Source: Flavobacterium sp. KMS
GTDB taxonomy: Bacteria; Bacteroidota; Bacteroidia; Flavobacteriales; Flavobacteriaceae
Assembly (NCBI RefSeq): GCF_000813005.1
Contig: NZ_JSYP01000001.1
Location: forward strand, 1-64,000
Reading direction: 5' to 3'
Length of the DNA stretch: 64,000 bases
Program-made: the position numbers and the translations under genes
Notes under the pieces: generated by a model
What the model was told of the DNA's origin: nothing
Databases searched by the model: none
What the model saw: only the letters and a program-made list of their open reading frames with translations
In this document: positions 34,539 through 43,792 of the stretch, in pieces
Numbering within the stretch: position 1 is the stretch's first letter
Layout: the number at the start of each line of letters is the position of its first letter

Positions 34539-35543
34539 ATGAAAATACAAGACATTCAAGCCATAAAGTTGTTACTTGCAACTCCCAAAAAAATTGCCAT
34601 AATTCCGCACAGAGGTCCCGATGGAGACGCCATGGGCTCAACCTTAGGTTTATACCACTTTTTATTAAAAAACAATCATGAGCCAATTGTAATTGCTCCG
34701 AATGATTTTCCAGATTTCCTTGCTTGGTTACCAGGTTCTGAAACTGTAAAAGTATTCGAAAAAGATATCGATAACTGCACTAAAATTCTTGAAGAAGCTG
34801 AGCTTATTTTTACGCTAGATTTTAATGCTTTACATCGCACTGGCGAAATGGAACATACTTTGGCAAAGCTAAAAGCTCCATTTATAATGATTGATCATCA
34901 CCAAAAACCTGATGATTACTCCGCTTACACCTATTCTGATACTTCGTTTGGATCGACTTGTGAGATGGTTTATAATTTTATTTCTTTCTTAGACAAAAAA
35001 GAAGATTTAGATAAAACTATCGCAACTTGTATCTATACTGGAATTTTAACCGATTCTGGTTCTTTCCGTTTTCCTGGAACAACTGGAAACACGCATCGTA
35101 TCATAGCTGAGCTTATTGATTTGGGTGTCGAAAACACGCAGATTCCGATTTTGCTTTATGACAACAGTTCTTACAGTCGCTTGCAATTACTTGGAAGAGC
35201 ACTGCAAAACCTGAAGATTTTAACTGAGCATAAAACTTCTTATACTTCTTTAACTCAAGCCGAATTAGATGAGTTTAATTATGTAAAAGGTGATACTGAA
35301 GGAATCGTAAATTACGGTTTAAGTATGAAAGGTATCGTTTTTACTGCTATATTTATTGAAAATAAAGACGAGAAAATAATCAAGATTTCTTTCCGTTCTC
35401 AAGGTGGTTTTGATGTAAATGAGTTTGCTAGAGCTCATTTTAATGGTGGCGGACATAGCAATGCTGCTGGAGGAAAATCAGTTGATTCGATGGAAGAAAC
35501 TTTGAAAAAATTTGAAGATTTAGTAACCAAACTAAAAATATAA
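34539..35543 (+). CDS. nrnA: DHH/DHHA1 phosphoesterase, NrnA-like oligoribonuclease / pAp phosphatase
   Basis: This 334-residue cytoplasmic enzyme degrades very short RNA and probably 3'-phosphoadenosine 5'-phosphate. The DHH domain motifs are in order: IPHRGPDGDAMGSTLGLYHF (about residues 22-41), FTLDFNALHRTGEME (about 92-106), MIDHHQKPDD (the DHH motif, about 116-125) and TGILTDSGSFRFPGT (about 166-180). The DHHA1 domain ends with GGGHSNAAGG (about 304-313). It begins a tight rightward cluster with gldI and two peptidyl-prolyl isomerases, with 6 bp to the next gene. Confidence 0.92.
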   Translation: MKIQDIQAIKLLLATPKKIAIIPHRGPDGDAMGSTLGLYHFLLKNNHEPIVIAPNDFPDFLAWLPGSETVKVFEKDIDNCTKILEEAELIFTLDFNALHRTGEMEHTLAKLKAPFIMIDHHQKPDDYSAYTYSDTSFGSTCEMVYNFISFLDKKEDLDKTIATCIYTGILTDSGSFRFPGTTGNTHRIIAELIDLGVENTQIPILLYDNSSYSRLQLLGRALQNLKILTEHKTSYTSLTQAELDEFNYVKGDTEGIVNYGLSMKGIVFTAIFIENKDEKIIKISFRSQGGFDVNEFARAHFNGGGHSNAAGGKSVDSMEETLKKFEDLVTKLKI

Positions 35544-35549
35544 CCTACC

Positions 35550-36197
35550 ATGAACTATCCTAAAATATTTGCTTCAGCTATTGTTTTAGCCATTTTAGTT
35601 TCGAGCTGCAAGCAACATGAAGATGCCAGAAGACCCATTTCTATTTCTTCGGGAACTTTCATGAAAAAATCTATCGAGCGAAATAAAAAACTTGTAGCTA
35701 CTGAAGAAGAACAAATTAAGGCTGTTATAAAAAACAATCCTAAAATAAAATATATTGCTTCGACAAAAGGATATTGGTATGCTTACGAAAACCAAAATAC
35801 TACAGATACTATAACTCCTAAAAAAGGAGATGTTGCTTTTTTTGACTATGAAATAAAAGACTTAAAAGGAAATGTTATTTATAGTGAAATGGAATTAAGA
35901 CCTCAAACTTATTTTGTAGATAAACAAGAAATCATGATGGGGTTGCGCGATGGTATTAAATTAATGCACAAGAATGAAACTGTAAATTTCTTATTTCCAT
36001 CTCATATGGCTTATGGTTATCATGGTGATGAAAAAAGAATTGGAATTAATCAGCCTTTAATCTGTACGGTTACGTTACACAATTTTGTTCCTGAAACTGC
36101 TTATAGAAGACAAATGGAAACAAAAAAACCAAAATCTGAGACTCCTAAACCTACAACACCTGCAGCTCCTGCAATAAAGAAAGATTCATTAAATTAA
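35550..36197 (+). CDS. gldI: Gliding motility-associated FKBP-type peptidyl-prolyl isomerase GldI
   Basis: This 215-residue lipoprotein (lipobox Cys in ILVSSCKQHED, about residue 20) carries one FKBP-type PPIase domain in the C-terminal half: GDVAFFDYEIKDLKGNVIYS, then DKQEIMMGLRDGIKLMHKNE, and SHMAYGYHGDEKRIGINQPL. GldI of Flavobacterium johnsoniae has this architecture and is needed for gliding, which depends on type IX secretion. It would help fold periplasmic or outer-membrane gliding/T9SS proteins. The Pro-rich C-terminal tail (PKSETPKPTTPAAPAIKK) is outside the domain. It lies between nrnA and two further isomerases. Confidence 0.88.
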   Translation: MNYPKIFASAIVLAILVSSCKQHEDARRPISISSGTFMKKSIERNKKLVATEEEQIKAVIKNNPKIKYIASTKGYWYAYENQNTTDTITPKKGDVAFFDYEIKDLKGNVIYSEMELRPQTYFVDKQEIMMGLRDGIKLMHKNETVNFLFPSHMAYGYHGDEKRIGINQPLICTVTLHNFVPETAYRRQMETKKPKSETPKPTTPAAPAIKKDSLN

Positions 36198-36220
36198 TAA
36201 AAACAACTAATATTTTTAAA

Positions 36221-37315
36221 ATGAAAAAAAGCCTCATATTATTATTACTTGCAATTACAACTCTTTACTCTTGTAAAGACGAACATAGCAATTTACCTGA
36301 TGGTTTATATGCCGAAATTGAAACAAATAAAGGAAATATCATTGTTGAATTAAATTATCAAAAAGCGCCTATTACTGTAGCCAACTTTGTAACGCTTGCA
36401 GAGGGTAAAAACGAATTTGTTACTAATCCTGAATTAAAAAAGAAACACTTTTTTGACGGATTAAAATTTCATAGAGTTATCGAAAGTTTCATGATCCAAA
36501 CTGGGGATCCATTAGGAACTGGTTCTGGAGATACTGGATACAAATTTAAAGATGAGTTTAGCGATTTAAAATTTGACAAAGGTGGTGTTCTTGCAATGGC
36601 AAATAACGGACCTGCTACAAATAGTAGTCAATTTTTTATCACGCATGTTGAGACTCCTTGGTTAGAAGGAAAACATACTATTTTTGGTCATGTTGTAGAC
36701 AAAGGAATGGAAGTTGTTAACCAAGTTAAACAAGATGATTACATCAAGAAAGTAACTATTATCAGAAATGGCGAGGCAGCTAAGAAATTTGATGCTGTTA
36801 AGGTTTTTCATGATTATTTTTCTGCTGAAGCGAAACAAAAAAGCGAATTTGAATCTAAATTTAAAGGAGTTCGCGACGAGAAATTAGCTTACTACGCTGG
36901 TTTAAAATCAAAAGCTACAAAAACTAGTTCAGGTTTAGAATATGTAATTACTGAAAAAGGTTCAGGTAAAAAACCTGCTGCCGGAGCACAAGTTTTTATA
37001 CATTATGCTGGTTTTCTAGAAAACGGAACTTTATTTGATACTAGTATAGAAAATGTAGCTCAAACTTTTGGGAAATTTGACGCAGCCAGAGCTGAAGCTA
37101 AGCAATACAACCCAATACCATTTCAAGCTGGTAGCAAAGAAGGTATGATTCCTGGTTTTATCGAAGGTATCGAGAAACTTTCTTTTGGAGATAAAGCAGT
37201 ACTTTTTATCCCTTCTCATTTAGCTTATGGACAAGCTGGTGCAGGAGGTGTAATTCCGCCAAATGCAAATATTATATTTGAAGTACAGTTGTTGGAAAAA
37301 ATGCCACAACAATAA
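36221..37315 (+). CDS. Cyclophilin-FKBP fusion peptidyl-prolyl isomerase, lipoprotein
   Basis: This 364-residue lipoprotein (lipobox Cys in ATTLYSCKDEH, about residue 18) joins two unrelated prolyl isomerase folds. The N-terminal cyclophilin domain has APITVANFVTLAEG, then FDGLKFHRVIESFMIQTGDP and SSQFFITHVETPWLEGKHTI. The C-terminal FKBP domain has GAQVFIHYAGFLENGTLFDT, then KEGMIPGFIEGIEKLSFGDK and SHLAYGQAGAGGVIPPNANI. Both look active. It is 23 bp after gldI and 39 bp before a close paralogue. Located in the periplasm, it may serve folding of exported proteins. Confidence 0.9.
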   Translation: MKKSLILLLLAITTLYSCKDEHSNLPDGLYAEIETNKGNIIVELNYQKAPITVANFVTLAEGKNEFVTNPELKKKHFFDGLKFHRVIESFMIQTGDPLGTGSGDTGYKFKDEFSDLKFDKGGVLAMANNGPATNSSQFFITHVETPWLEGKHTIFGHVVDKGMEVVNQVKQDDYIKKVTIIRNGEAAKKFDAVKVFHDYFSAEAKQKSEFESKFKGVRDEKLAYYAGLKSKATKTSSGLEYVITEKGSGKKPAAGAQVFIHYAGFLENGTLFDTSIENVAQTFGKFDAARAEAKQYNPIPFQAGSKEGMIPGFIEGIEKLSFGDKAVLFIPSHLAYGQAGAGGVIPPNANIIFEVQLLEKMPQQ

Positions 37316-37354
37316 GTTTATTTTAGAAATTAACAGATTTTAAAATCGAATAAG

Positions 37355-38566
37355 ATGAAATTAAAAATTCTATTTTTATTTTGCTTGGGTGTACTTAACC
37401 TACAAGCGCAGACTAAAAAGCCTGTTCCAGGCAAAAAAACAACAATTACAAAAGTTGAAACTAAGCCTTCTGTTAACGAAGGAATTTTTGCTACAATTGC
37501 AACAAAAAAAGGGAATATCGTATTGCAACTAGAATACATAAAAGCTCCTATTACCGTTGCTAATTTTGTATCATTAGCAGAAGGAACTAATCCTTATGTG
37601 ACTATTGATAAATTAAAAGGAAAACCTTTTTATGATGGTTTAAAATTTCATAGAGTTATTAATGACTTCATGATTCAAGGTGGTGATCCTGACGGAAATG
37701 GTTCTGGTGGTCCTGGATATGCATTTAAAGATGAGTTTGTATCTGATCTTAGATTTGATAAAGGCGGAATTCTTGCAATGGCAAATTCTGGTCCAACTAC
37801 AAACGGAAGTCAATTTTTTATCACTCATAAAGAAACACCTTGGTTAAACGACAAACACAGTATATTTGGTCACGTTGTACAAGGAATGGATGTTGTTAAT
37901 CTTATTCTTCAGGATGATGTAATGCTTACTGTAACGATTACTCGTAAAGGAGCTATGGCTAAGAAATTTGATGCTCCAAAGGTATTTGCAGCTTATTATG
38001 AAAACAAAGCTGAAGATGCTAAAAAACAAGCTTTAATTGAGGCTGAAAAGACTAAACAAGCACAAGCTGCTGCTCTTGAACAAGAACGTCTTTACAAAGA
38101 AAAATATGCGACTGTAATTGCTGCTAAAAAAGCATACCTAGAAACTGCTAAAGCAACTGCAACAACTACTCCATCTGGTTTAAGTTATAAAGTAATTCAA
38201 AAAGGTACTGGAGAAAAACCGGCAAATGGTGCTACTTTCTATTTTAAGTATGCAGGATATTTTGAAGACGGAACTCTTTTTGATAGTAGTATCGAAGAAA
38301 TCGCTAAAACTTACGGAAAACATGATACAAATCGTGCCGCTCAAGGAGGATACCAAGCATTTCCTTTTCAGGCTGGTAAAAAAGACGGTATGATTCCTGG
38401 TTTTATCGAAGGTTTAGATCTTATGTCTTATGGTGAGAAAACAGTATTCTTCCTTCCTTCAAAACTTGCTTATGGAGAAAGAGGTGCAGGTAATGTGATT
38501 CCTCCAAATACAACGCTTGTTTTTGAATTGGAAATCTATAAAGATCAACCAACACCAAAACAATAA
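37355..38566 (+). CDS. Cyclophilin-FKBP fusion peptidyl-prolyl isomerase, soluble periplasmic
   Basis: This 403-residue paralogue of the preceding gene has a Sec signal peptide (MKLKILFLFCLGVLNLQAQ) and no lipobox. The N-terminal cyclophilin domain (APITVANFVSLAEGTNPYV, FYDGLKFHRVINDFMIQGGD, GSQFFITHKETPWLNDKHSI) is linked by an Ala/Lys/Glu-rich helix (about residues 205-260, DAKKQALIEAEKTKQAQAAA) to a C-terminal FKBP domain (DGMIPGFIEGLDLMSYGEKT, LAYGERGAGNVIPPNTTL). The helical linker is longer than in the lipoprotein copy. It closes the cluster, followed by a strong terminator. Confidence 0.9.
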   Translation: MKLKILFLFCLGVLNLQAQTKKPVPGKKTTITKVETKPSVNEGIFATIATKKGNIVLQLEYIKAPITVANFVSLAEGTNPYVTIDKLKGKPFYDGLKFHRVINDFMIQGGDPDGNGSGGPGYAFKDEFVSDLRFDKGGILAMANSGPTTNGSQFFITHKETPWLNDKHSIFGHVVQGMDVVNLILQDDVMLTVTITRKGAMAKKFDAPKVFAAYYENKAEDAKKQALIEAEKTKQAQAAALEQERLYKEKYATVIAAKKAYLETAKATATTTPSGLSYKVIQKGTGEKPANGATFYFKYAGYFEDGTLFDSSIEEIAKTYGKHDTNRAAQGGYQAFPFQAGKKDGMIPGFIEGLDLMSYGEKTVFFLPSKLAYGERGAGNVIPPNTTLVFELEIYKDQPTPKQ

Positions 38567-38590
38567 TTTCCATAAATTATATATCATAAA

Positions 38591-38623
38591 AAAAACCGAT
38601 AGTTACAACTATCGGTTTTTTTT
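38591..38623. terminator. Bidirectional terminator
   Basis: AAAAACCGATAGTT/AACTATCGGTTTTT is a perfect 14-bp stem with A- and T-runs on both sides. It separates the convergent PPIase cluster and the 38639-39082 gene. Confidence 0.88.
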
Positions 38624-38638
38624 ATACTCTATTTTATT

Positions 38639-39082
38639 TTATTTTTTAGCTGGAAACTTCCAATCGAATTCATCTTTATTATTGATGATTGCTCCGATTT
38701 CAAATTTTACTACTTCTTCAAATTCTGTCTGGAAGATAATCCAGTTTTCTTCGTTAAAGTAATTCTCGAAAGTATCAAACTCTTCTTGTGTGAATTTTGT
38801 AATTTCTTTGGTTGCCAAATCTTTTTTTACATCAGCAATTTTTCTTCCTATAATTTTAAAACCAAAGATCTCTAAATCTGGACTTGATGCCACAATATAA
38901 CCCAATTTTAAAGCTTCTTCCTGATAGAATGTCAATCTTATTTTATGCTTGTTGTAAGCAAAAATTACATTATCATCTTCGTCTTTATAGTTTCTATCTG
39001 GTTTACCATAAATAGCTGTAACATCGTTCTGTTTCATACCGAACAACAACTTGTCTATTCCGTTTTTTGGATTTATTTTCAT
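38639..39082 (-). CDS. Hypothetical cytoplasmic protein
   Basis: I do not recognise a family for this 147-residue protein. It has no signal peptide or membrane segment. The start MKINPKNGIDKLLFGMKQND followed by VTAIYGKPDRNYKDEDDNVI resembles the opening of SmpA-like or immunity-type small proteins, where FGM....V....G.P is common. The rest is acidic and Phe/Ile-rich (EEFDTFENYFNEENWIIFQT). It stands alone between a terminator and a 900-bp repeat-rich gap. Confidence 0.7.
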   Translation of the reverse strand: MKINPKNGIDKLLFGMKQNDVTAIYGKPDRNYKDEDDNVIFAYNKHKIRLTFYQEEALKLGYIVASSPDLEIFGFKIIGRKIADVKKDLATKEITKFTQEEFDTFENYFNEENWIIFQTEFEEVVKFEIGAIINNKDEFDWKFPAKK

Positions 39083-39183
39083 GTGTCTCTTTCTATTAAT
39101 TTAAAAGGCAAATTTCGTGAAGTTTTTTACAAACTGCATTATGTTTCTATTTTAATTCAATAAAAAATTAAAGACAAGAAACC

Positions 39184-39270
39184 GAACCATTAAGAAATTA
39201 AGGAAAATTAAGAGCTACCCTCAAATCTTCTTAGAAATTCTATTCCTGCAAGGCTTTTTTTAACCTTGTA
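39184..39270. repeat. 87-bp direct repeat, copy A
   Basis: It begins GAACCATTAAGAAATTAAGG and continues through a CTTAGAAATTCTATTCCTGC block to a short CAAGG...CCTTG stem. The second copy lies at 39781-39868, about 600 bp away, with few differences at the start. Confidence 0.75.
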
Positions 39271-39348
39271 GGTCTAAATTTAATACCTAACAATGTAAAA
39301 AAATTCTCCTACCCTTATCTAACTCTTTATTAAATCACAATAAAGTAA

Positions 39349-39511
39349 GTCCCAGTGGGACGTTATATTTATAGAAATTTTAATTATTTTTTAAAGAACC
39401 CCATCGGGGTGACATGCTTCACAATTAGAAAATAATCGTAGGTATCGCTCCGCTGGAGCTTTTACAGCAAGAACGTATATATTAGCTATAAACATTTCGC
39501 TCCGCTGGAGC
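39349..39511. repeat. Cluster of four short GC-rich palindromes
   Basis: GTCCCAGTGGGAC (39349-39361), ACCCCATCGGGGT (39398-39410), and GCTCCGCTGGAGC twice (39447-39459 and 39499-39511) lie within 163 bp of very AT-rich DNA. They resemble REP-type units or hairpins of one composite element. Confidence 0.6.
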
Positions 39512-39780
39512 TTATAGAGTATTTACTCAATATTTTTTTATACCAAAAAAATCTGCTACTCTAACAATAACAAACAGGCGAAGTAAATCTGTAATAAAAA
39601 AAAAAAACTTGACCTCATAAGTCTTAATACCTACAAGGTCATAAAAGACCTTGCAGGACAACTGCGAACGCGAACCACCTAATCAATTAATTATCTCACA
39701 CTTAAAAGCTTTACACTCTCTGCATAAAACCTTTGAATCTTTAAATTTTTGAACCTTATAAAATTAAAGATAAAAAAAAT

Positions 39781-39868
39781 GAACCATTAAGAAATTAAGG
39801 AAAATTAAGTGTTATCCTCAAATTTTCTTAGAAATTCTATTCCTGCAAGGTTTTTTCTTGATCTTGCA
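39781..39868. repeat. 87-bp direct repeat, copy B
   Basis: This is the second copy of the repeat at 39184-39270, with the same GAACCATTAAGAAATTAAGG opening and TTAGAAATTCTATTCCTGCA core. The terminal stem has diverged (CAAGG...TCTTG). Confidence 0.75.
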
Positions 39869-39989
39869 GAATGATAACGTAAAACTTCTATTCTACACTA
39901 AAATAATATAAACGGTTAAAATGCTTTTTAAATTCATCTGTAAAACCTTTGAACCTTTGCGACTTAGAACCTTAGTACCTTAGCCTCTT

Positions 39990-42326
39990 TTATAGATATA
40001 TTTTCTTATTTGGCTTACTACTCATATAAAATGTAATCTTTCCTCCGTTTACAATATCACTGTGTTTTATAACAGGACTTGTTAATGGTTTTCCGTTTAA
40101 AAGCACTTTACTCACAAATACATTTTTATCGGATTGATTTACTGTAGCAACTTCAAATGTTTTTCCGTTTTCAAGATTAAAAATAGCATTTGCTACTAGC
40201 GGGCTTCCTAAACTATAATCTTCTGATCCTGGTGCTACGGGATAAAATCCTAGACTGCTAAAAATATACCAAGCACTCATTTGTCCAAAATCATCGTTTC
40301 CTCCTAATCCGTCAGGACCATTTTTATACATTCTTTTAAGAATCATCCTGATTTTATCTTGCGCTTTCCAAGGAGATTTTGTCCAATTGTATAAATAAAC
40401 TACGTGATGCGAAGGTTCGTTTCCATGCACATAATTCCCTATTATTCCCTCTTTGGTAATATCCTCAGTATTTTCAAAATATTTATCTGGTAAGTGCATA
40501 GAAAAAAGAGAATCTAACCTTCTTGTAAAAGCATCTGCACCATTCATCATTTTTATCATTTCAGCAGGATCTTGTGGCACATACAAACTGTAGTTCCAAG
40601 AATTTCCTTCGATGAATCCTTGCCCATGTGTGTCTAATGGATCAAACTCTTTCTTGAATGTTCCATCATCGAGTTTGGGTCTCATAAAACCTGTTTTGGC
40701 ATCGTATACATTTTTATAATTTGTTGCTCTTTTAGAGAACTCGTTGTAGATATCTTCTTTCCCTAACTTTTTTGCTGCTTGTGCAATTGCCCAGTCATCA
40801 TAAGCATATTCTAAAGTTTTAGATACCGATGAACCATTTTTGTCTTCTGGAACAAATCCTTTTTTCATATAATACTCTAATCCGTCATAATAGGGAACTT
40901 TAGCTGTATTTACAGTTGTAAGAAGTGCTTTATCTACATCAAAATTGGTGTTACCTTTTACTATCGCGTCTGCAATTACCGAAACGCTATGATACCCAAT
41001 CATACACCAGTTTTCATTGGCATAATGTGACCAGATTGGCAGCATTTTATGAACACTCTGATCGTAATGCGCCAACATAGAATTAATCATATCGGAGTTT
41101 CTTTTGGGCTGAACCAGATTAAATAAAGGATGTAAAGCTCTATAGGTATCCCATAATGAAAAACTTGTGTAGTTCTGGAATGTAGTTGCTTTATGTATGT
41201 TTCCGTCTAATCCTTTGTAGTTTCCGTCTGTATCCATATATACCGTTGGGCCTAAAAATGCATGGTACATTGCGGTATAAAAATTAACCATGTCTTCTTT
41301 TTGGATGGTTTGTACCTGAATTTTATTCAGTTCTTTGTTCCAAACTTCCTGACTTTCTTTTTTAACTCTTTCAAAATCCCAATCCGGAATTTCTGCTTTC
41401 ATATTTGCCAAAGCTCCTTGGGTACTTACTGGAGAAATAGCAAATTTTATTTTGACTTTTTCATTTTCATTTGTATCAAAATCAAAGTATAATTTTAGGT
41501 TTGCTCCTGCCATTTCTGGGAAGTTTTTGGTTTGATCAAATCTGCTCCAAAAACCTTTATACACACTTTTTTCGGGTGTAGCTTGTCCGTATCCTTTTAT
41601 TGGCTTACTAAATGACATTGCAAAATATACTGTTCTTGTTCTTGCCCAGCCATTTGTTTGGCGATATCCTGTAATTAAAGTGTCGTTTTCTACGCGAACA
41701 AATGTCCAGACATTCTTTTTATCATAATTATAAATTCCTGCTGTAAGATCTAAGATTATATGCGCTTGATCTGATTTTGGGAATGTATATTGATGCATCC
41801 CAACTCTGGTTGTTGCAGTAAGTTCGGCTTTGATATTATGATCTTCCAGGAGAACACTATAATAAGCTGGTTCTTCTTTTTCGGTTTTATGCGAGAATAC
41901 TGATCGATATCCTGTTTCAGGATGCGCTGCTGTACCAGGATTTAACTGTAATTTTCCTGTTGTAGGCATAATAAGGAAATCTCCTAAATCGGAATGCCCT
42001 GTTCCGCTAAAGTGGGTATGACTAAACCCTACAATCGTTTTATCTTCGTATTGATATCCTGCACAATATTTGTAAACATCTTTATTATACTTACCATTTG
42101 TTGCGTAAGGAATTGTATCGGTTTCAGGACTTAATTGTACGCTCCCAAAAGGTACTGTTGCGCCTGGATATGTATGCCCCATCATGGCAGTTCCTATCAT
42201 AGGATCTACATATTGAACTAAATCTTTGAGTTTATTAGTTTTTTCCTGCCCAATCATTTTATGTGTATGACTGAGCATTAAAACTGATAATCCGAAAAGG
42301 AAACTTTTATAATTTACAATATTCAT
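39990..42326 (-). CDS. GH92 family alpha-mannosidase-like glycosidase
   Basis: This 778-residue exported enzyme belongs to family GH92, calcium-dependent exo-acting alpha-mannosidases common in Bacteroidota. The N-terminus has a hydrophobic signal (KSFLFGLSVLMLSHTHKMIG) and then the typical LVQYVDPMIGTAMMGHTYPG and GFSHTHFSGTGHSDLGDFLI. The C-terminal catalytic region has FIEGNSWNYSLYVPQD, GNEPSHHVVYLYNW and GGNDDFGQMSAWYIFSSLGF, the last with the conserved Asp pair. The usual length is 700-800 residues. It stands alone and is not linked by the operator motif to the GalNAc locus, so its glycan is probably separate. Confidence 0.93.
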   Translation of the reverse strand: MNIVNYKSFLFGLSVLMLSHTHKMIGQEKTNKLKDLVQYVDPMIGTAMMGHTYPGATVPFGSVQLSPETDTIPYATNGKYNKDVYKYCAGYQYEDKTIVGFSHTHFSGTGHSDLGDFLIMPTTGKLQLNPGTAAHPETGYRSVFSHKTEKEEPAYYSVLLEDHNIKAELTATTRVGMHQYTFPKSDQAHIILDLTAGIYNYDKKNVWTFVRVENDTLITGYRQTNGWARTRTVYFAMSFSKPIKGYGQATPEKSVYKGFWSRFDQTKNFPEMAGANLKLYFDFDTNENEKVKIKFAISPVSTQGALANMKAEIPDWDFERVKKESQEVWNKELNKIQVQTIQKEDMVNFYTAMYHAFLGPTVYMDTDGNYKGLDGNIHKATTFQNYTSFSLWDTYRALHPLFNLVQPKRNSDMINSMLAHYDQSVHKMLPIWSHYANENWCMIGYHSVSVIADAIVKGNTNFDVDKALLTTVNTAKVPYYDGLEYYMKKGFVPEDKNGSSVSKTLEYAYDDWAIAQAAKKLGKEDIYNEFSKRATNYKNVYDAKTGFMRPKLDDGTFKKEFDPLDTHGQGFIEGNSWNYSLYVPQDPAEMIKMMNGADAFTRRLDSLFSMHLPDKYFENTEDITKEGIIGNYVHGNEPSHHVVYLYNWTKSPWKAQDKIRMILKRMYKNGPDGLGGNDDFGQMSAWYIFSSLGFYPVAPGSEDYSLGSPLVANAIFNLENGKTFEVATVNQSDKNVFVSKVLLNGKPLTSPVIKHSDIVNGGKITFYMSSKPNKKIYL

Positions 42327-42536
42327 CAGGTCTTTTTTAGTTTATGGTTTTGTGTTTATAGCATTATTCGTTTTTACTAAAACGATTTAATAACAATTTC
42401 AGGTTAGAAAATTACAATAAATATTGGTTTTTTAAAAATTACTTTGCGAATTCTATTAATGAAAATTGTTACTGAATTATATTAGCTCTGATATACTATC
42501 ATATATTCTCTTGTTTTTAATAAGGCTAAAAATGAA

Positions 42537-42544
42537 TATCTTTG
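42537..42544 (+). promoter_or_regulatory. -7 box of the 42570-43190 gene
   Basis: TATCTTTG matches TAnnTTTG exactly, 25 bp before the ATG at 42570. A TTG at 42511-42513 is slightly too far away for a standard -33 box. Confidence 0.5.
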
Positions 42545-42569
42545 AGTATTCAAAAAAGTAATTGATCTC

Positions 42570-43190
42570 ATGAAAAATTTCATTTTATTATTCTTCTTCT
42601 TTTATTCTACAATTAGTTTTTCGCAAGCTGTACAAAGCAAAGTATTAAGCCAAACCGAAATAACCGAAAGAGATTTAGATGGTGGTAAATTCCCCATTTT
42701 TAGAGCCTATGAATATCAAGATAAAGGTGGTGTTTATGAATTGGTTCTAAGCGAAAACCAAAAAGTAATTTCAGACAAGGATACGCTAAATACCAAAATT
42801 GAAGCTGTTTGCTATTTAAACGATCATGGTGGTTATATCGAAAAATGGAAAATAAATGATTTAATTGAAAGTGCCGAAGTTGAAGAAACTTCTATTTGGT
42901 TCTGGACAAAATATTGCAGCACACAAGATTTAGACGATGATGGTTATATTGAGCCAGTACTTGTTTATGGCACAAAAACAGATGTTGGTGACTTAAGACG
43001 TATTAAAATTATTACTCTTTATAAAGGTAAAAAGTATGTTATACGTGCTGTTGAATGTGACTTAGATTATTGCAGAAGCTTTAAAAAAGATAAAAACTGG
43101 AATTCATTACCTACAAAAGTAAAAACACATATTGATAAGCTTGTTGTAAAAATTAGGAAAGAGCAAAATGTTATTCTTGCTGATGGTTAG
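42570..43190 (+). CDS. Secreted protein of unknown function
   Basis: This 206-residue protein has a Sec signal (MKNFILLFFFFYSTISFSQA). The mature part includes FPIFRAYEYQDKGGVYELVL and TSIWFWTKYCSTQDLDDDGY; the acidic DLDDDGYIEPVLVYG loop resembles a calcium-binding VCBS/dockerin-type turn. Cysteines occur at EAVCYLN, TKYCST and VECDLDYC, the last two possibly in disulfides. I have a weak recollection of a family with this pattern annotated as a surface polysaccharide biosynthesis protein in Riemerella; I could not verify this. It is a single gene with its own promoter box. Confidence 0.65.
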   Translation: MKNFILLFFFFYSTISFSQAVQSKVLSQTEITERDLDGGKFPIFRAYEYQDKGGVYELVLSENQKVISDKDTLNTKIEAVCYLNDHGGYIEKWKINDLIESAEVEETSIWFWTKYCSTQDLDDDGYIEPVLVYGTKTDVGDLRRIKIITLYKGKKYVIRAVECDLDYCRSFKKDKNWNSLPTKVKTHIDKLVVKIRKEQNVILADG

Positions 43191-43792
43191 AAACAAGTTT
43201 TAATTGCTTTTTGCTAAACTAAAAAATAACAGATTGATCATAAAAGATGTGGAATAGCCATCGCAAACTTGTCTTTCTGAGGAACGAAGACACGAGCGCT
43301 AGCGAACTGGCGAAGCAATCTCCGTAAGAAGCTAACATAAAGTATTTCTAGATTGGCGAGCTACTCGCGGAGATTCTTCGTTCCTCAGAAAGACAATATT
43401 GTGGTTGTTTTGTGATAAACTTTGTAAAAAAGTTTTTTAACTATAAACTTAAAATTTTGCTTGCTTTGTGTAAACCATTGCGAACTTTGCGGTTAAATCA
43501 TAGCAACAATTAAAAAGATAATGGAGTTTCTTACGATTCTTCGACTCCGCTCAGAAAGACAATATTGAGGAGAAGCTTTGCGTGCTTTGCGTAACTCTTT
43601 GCGCCCTTTGCGTTTATTTTTTTTGCCACAGATTATGGAGTTTCTCGTGGAGATTCTTCGTTCCTCAGAAAGACAAAATTGAGGAGAAACTTTGTGAGCT
43701 TTACGGTTAATTTTTTACCACAGATTAAAAGATTACACCAATTTAAAACCTTTGCAGTTAACCTTCTTAACGAATTACACCAACAACTTATT
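43191..43792. other. 602-bp repeat-rich intergenic region
   Basis: No gene was found. It holds an inverted repeat with 21-bp arms (43270-43395), two further single copies of the right arm (about 43527-43555 and 43651-43676), and CTTTGCG-type low-complexity tracts (about 43575-43620). Confidence 0.65.
43270..43395. repeat. Inverted repeat with 21-bp perfect arms
   Basis: The arms at 43270-43290 (TGTCTTTCTGAGGAACGAAG plus A) and 43375-43395 are exact reverse complements. The core AACGAAGA/TCTTCGTT is shared with partial copies at about 43530 and 43655. Confidence 0.72.

Larger units (their letters stand above)
39083..39989. other. 907-bp repeat-rich intergenic region
   Basis: No gene was found. 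The region contains a direct repeat of about 87 bp (39184-39270 and 39781-39868), four small GC-rich palindromes (39349-39511) and low-complexity AACCTTTGAACC tracts near 39718-39760 and 39940-39985. Confidence 0.7.

Noticed and set aside
39349..39511. CRISPR array
   Set aside because: The palindromes differ from each other and there are no constant repeats with unique spacers; no cas genes are nearby.
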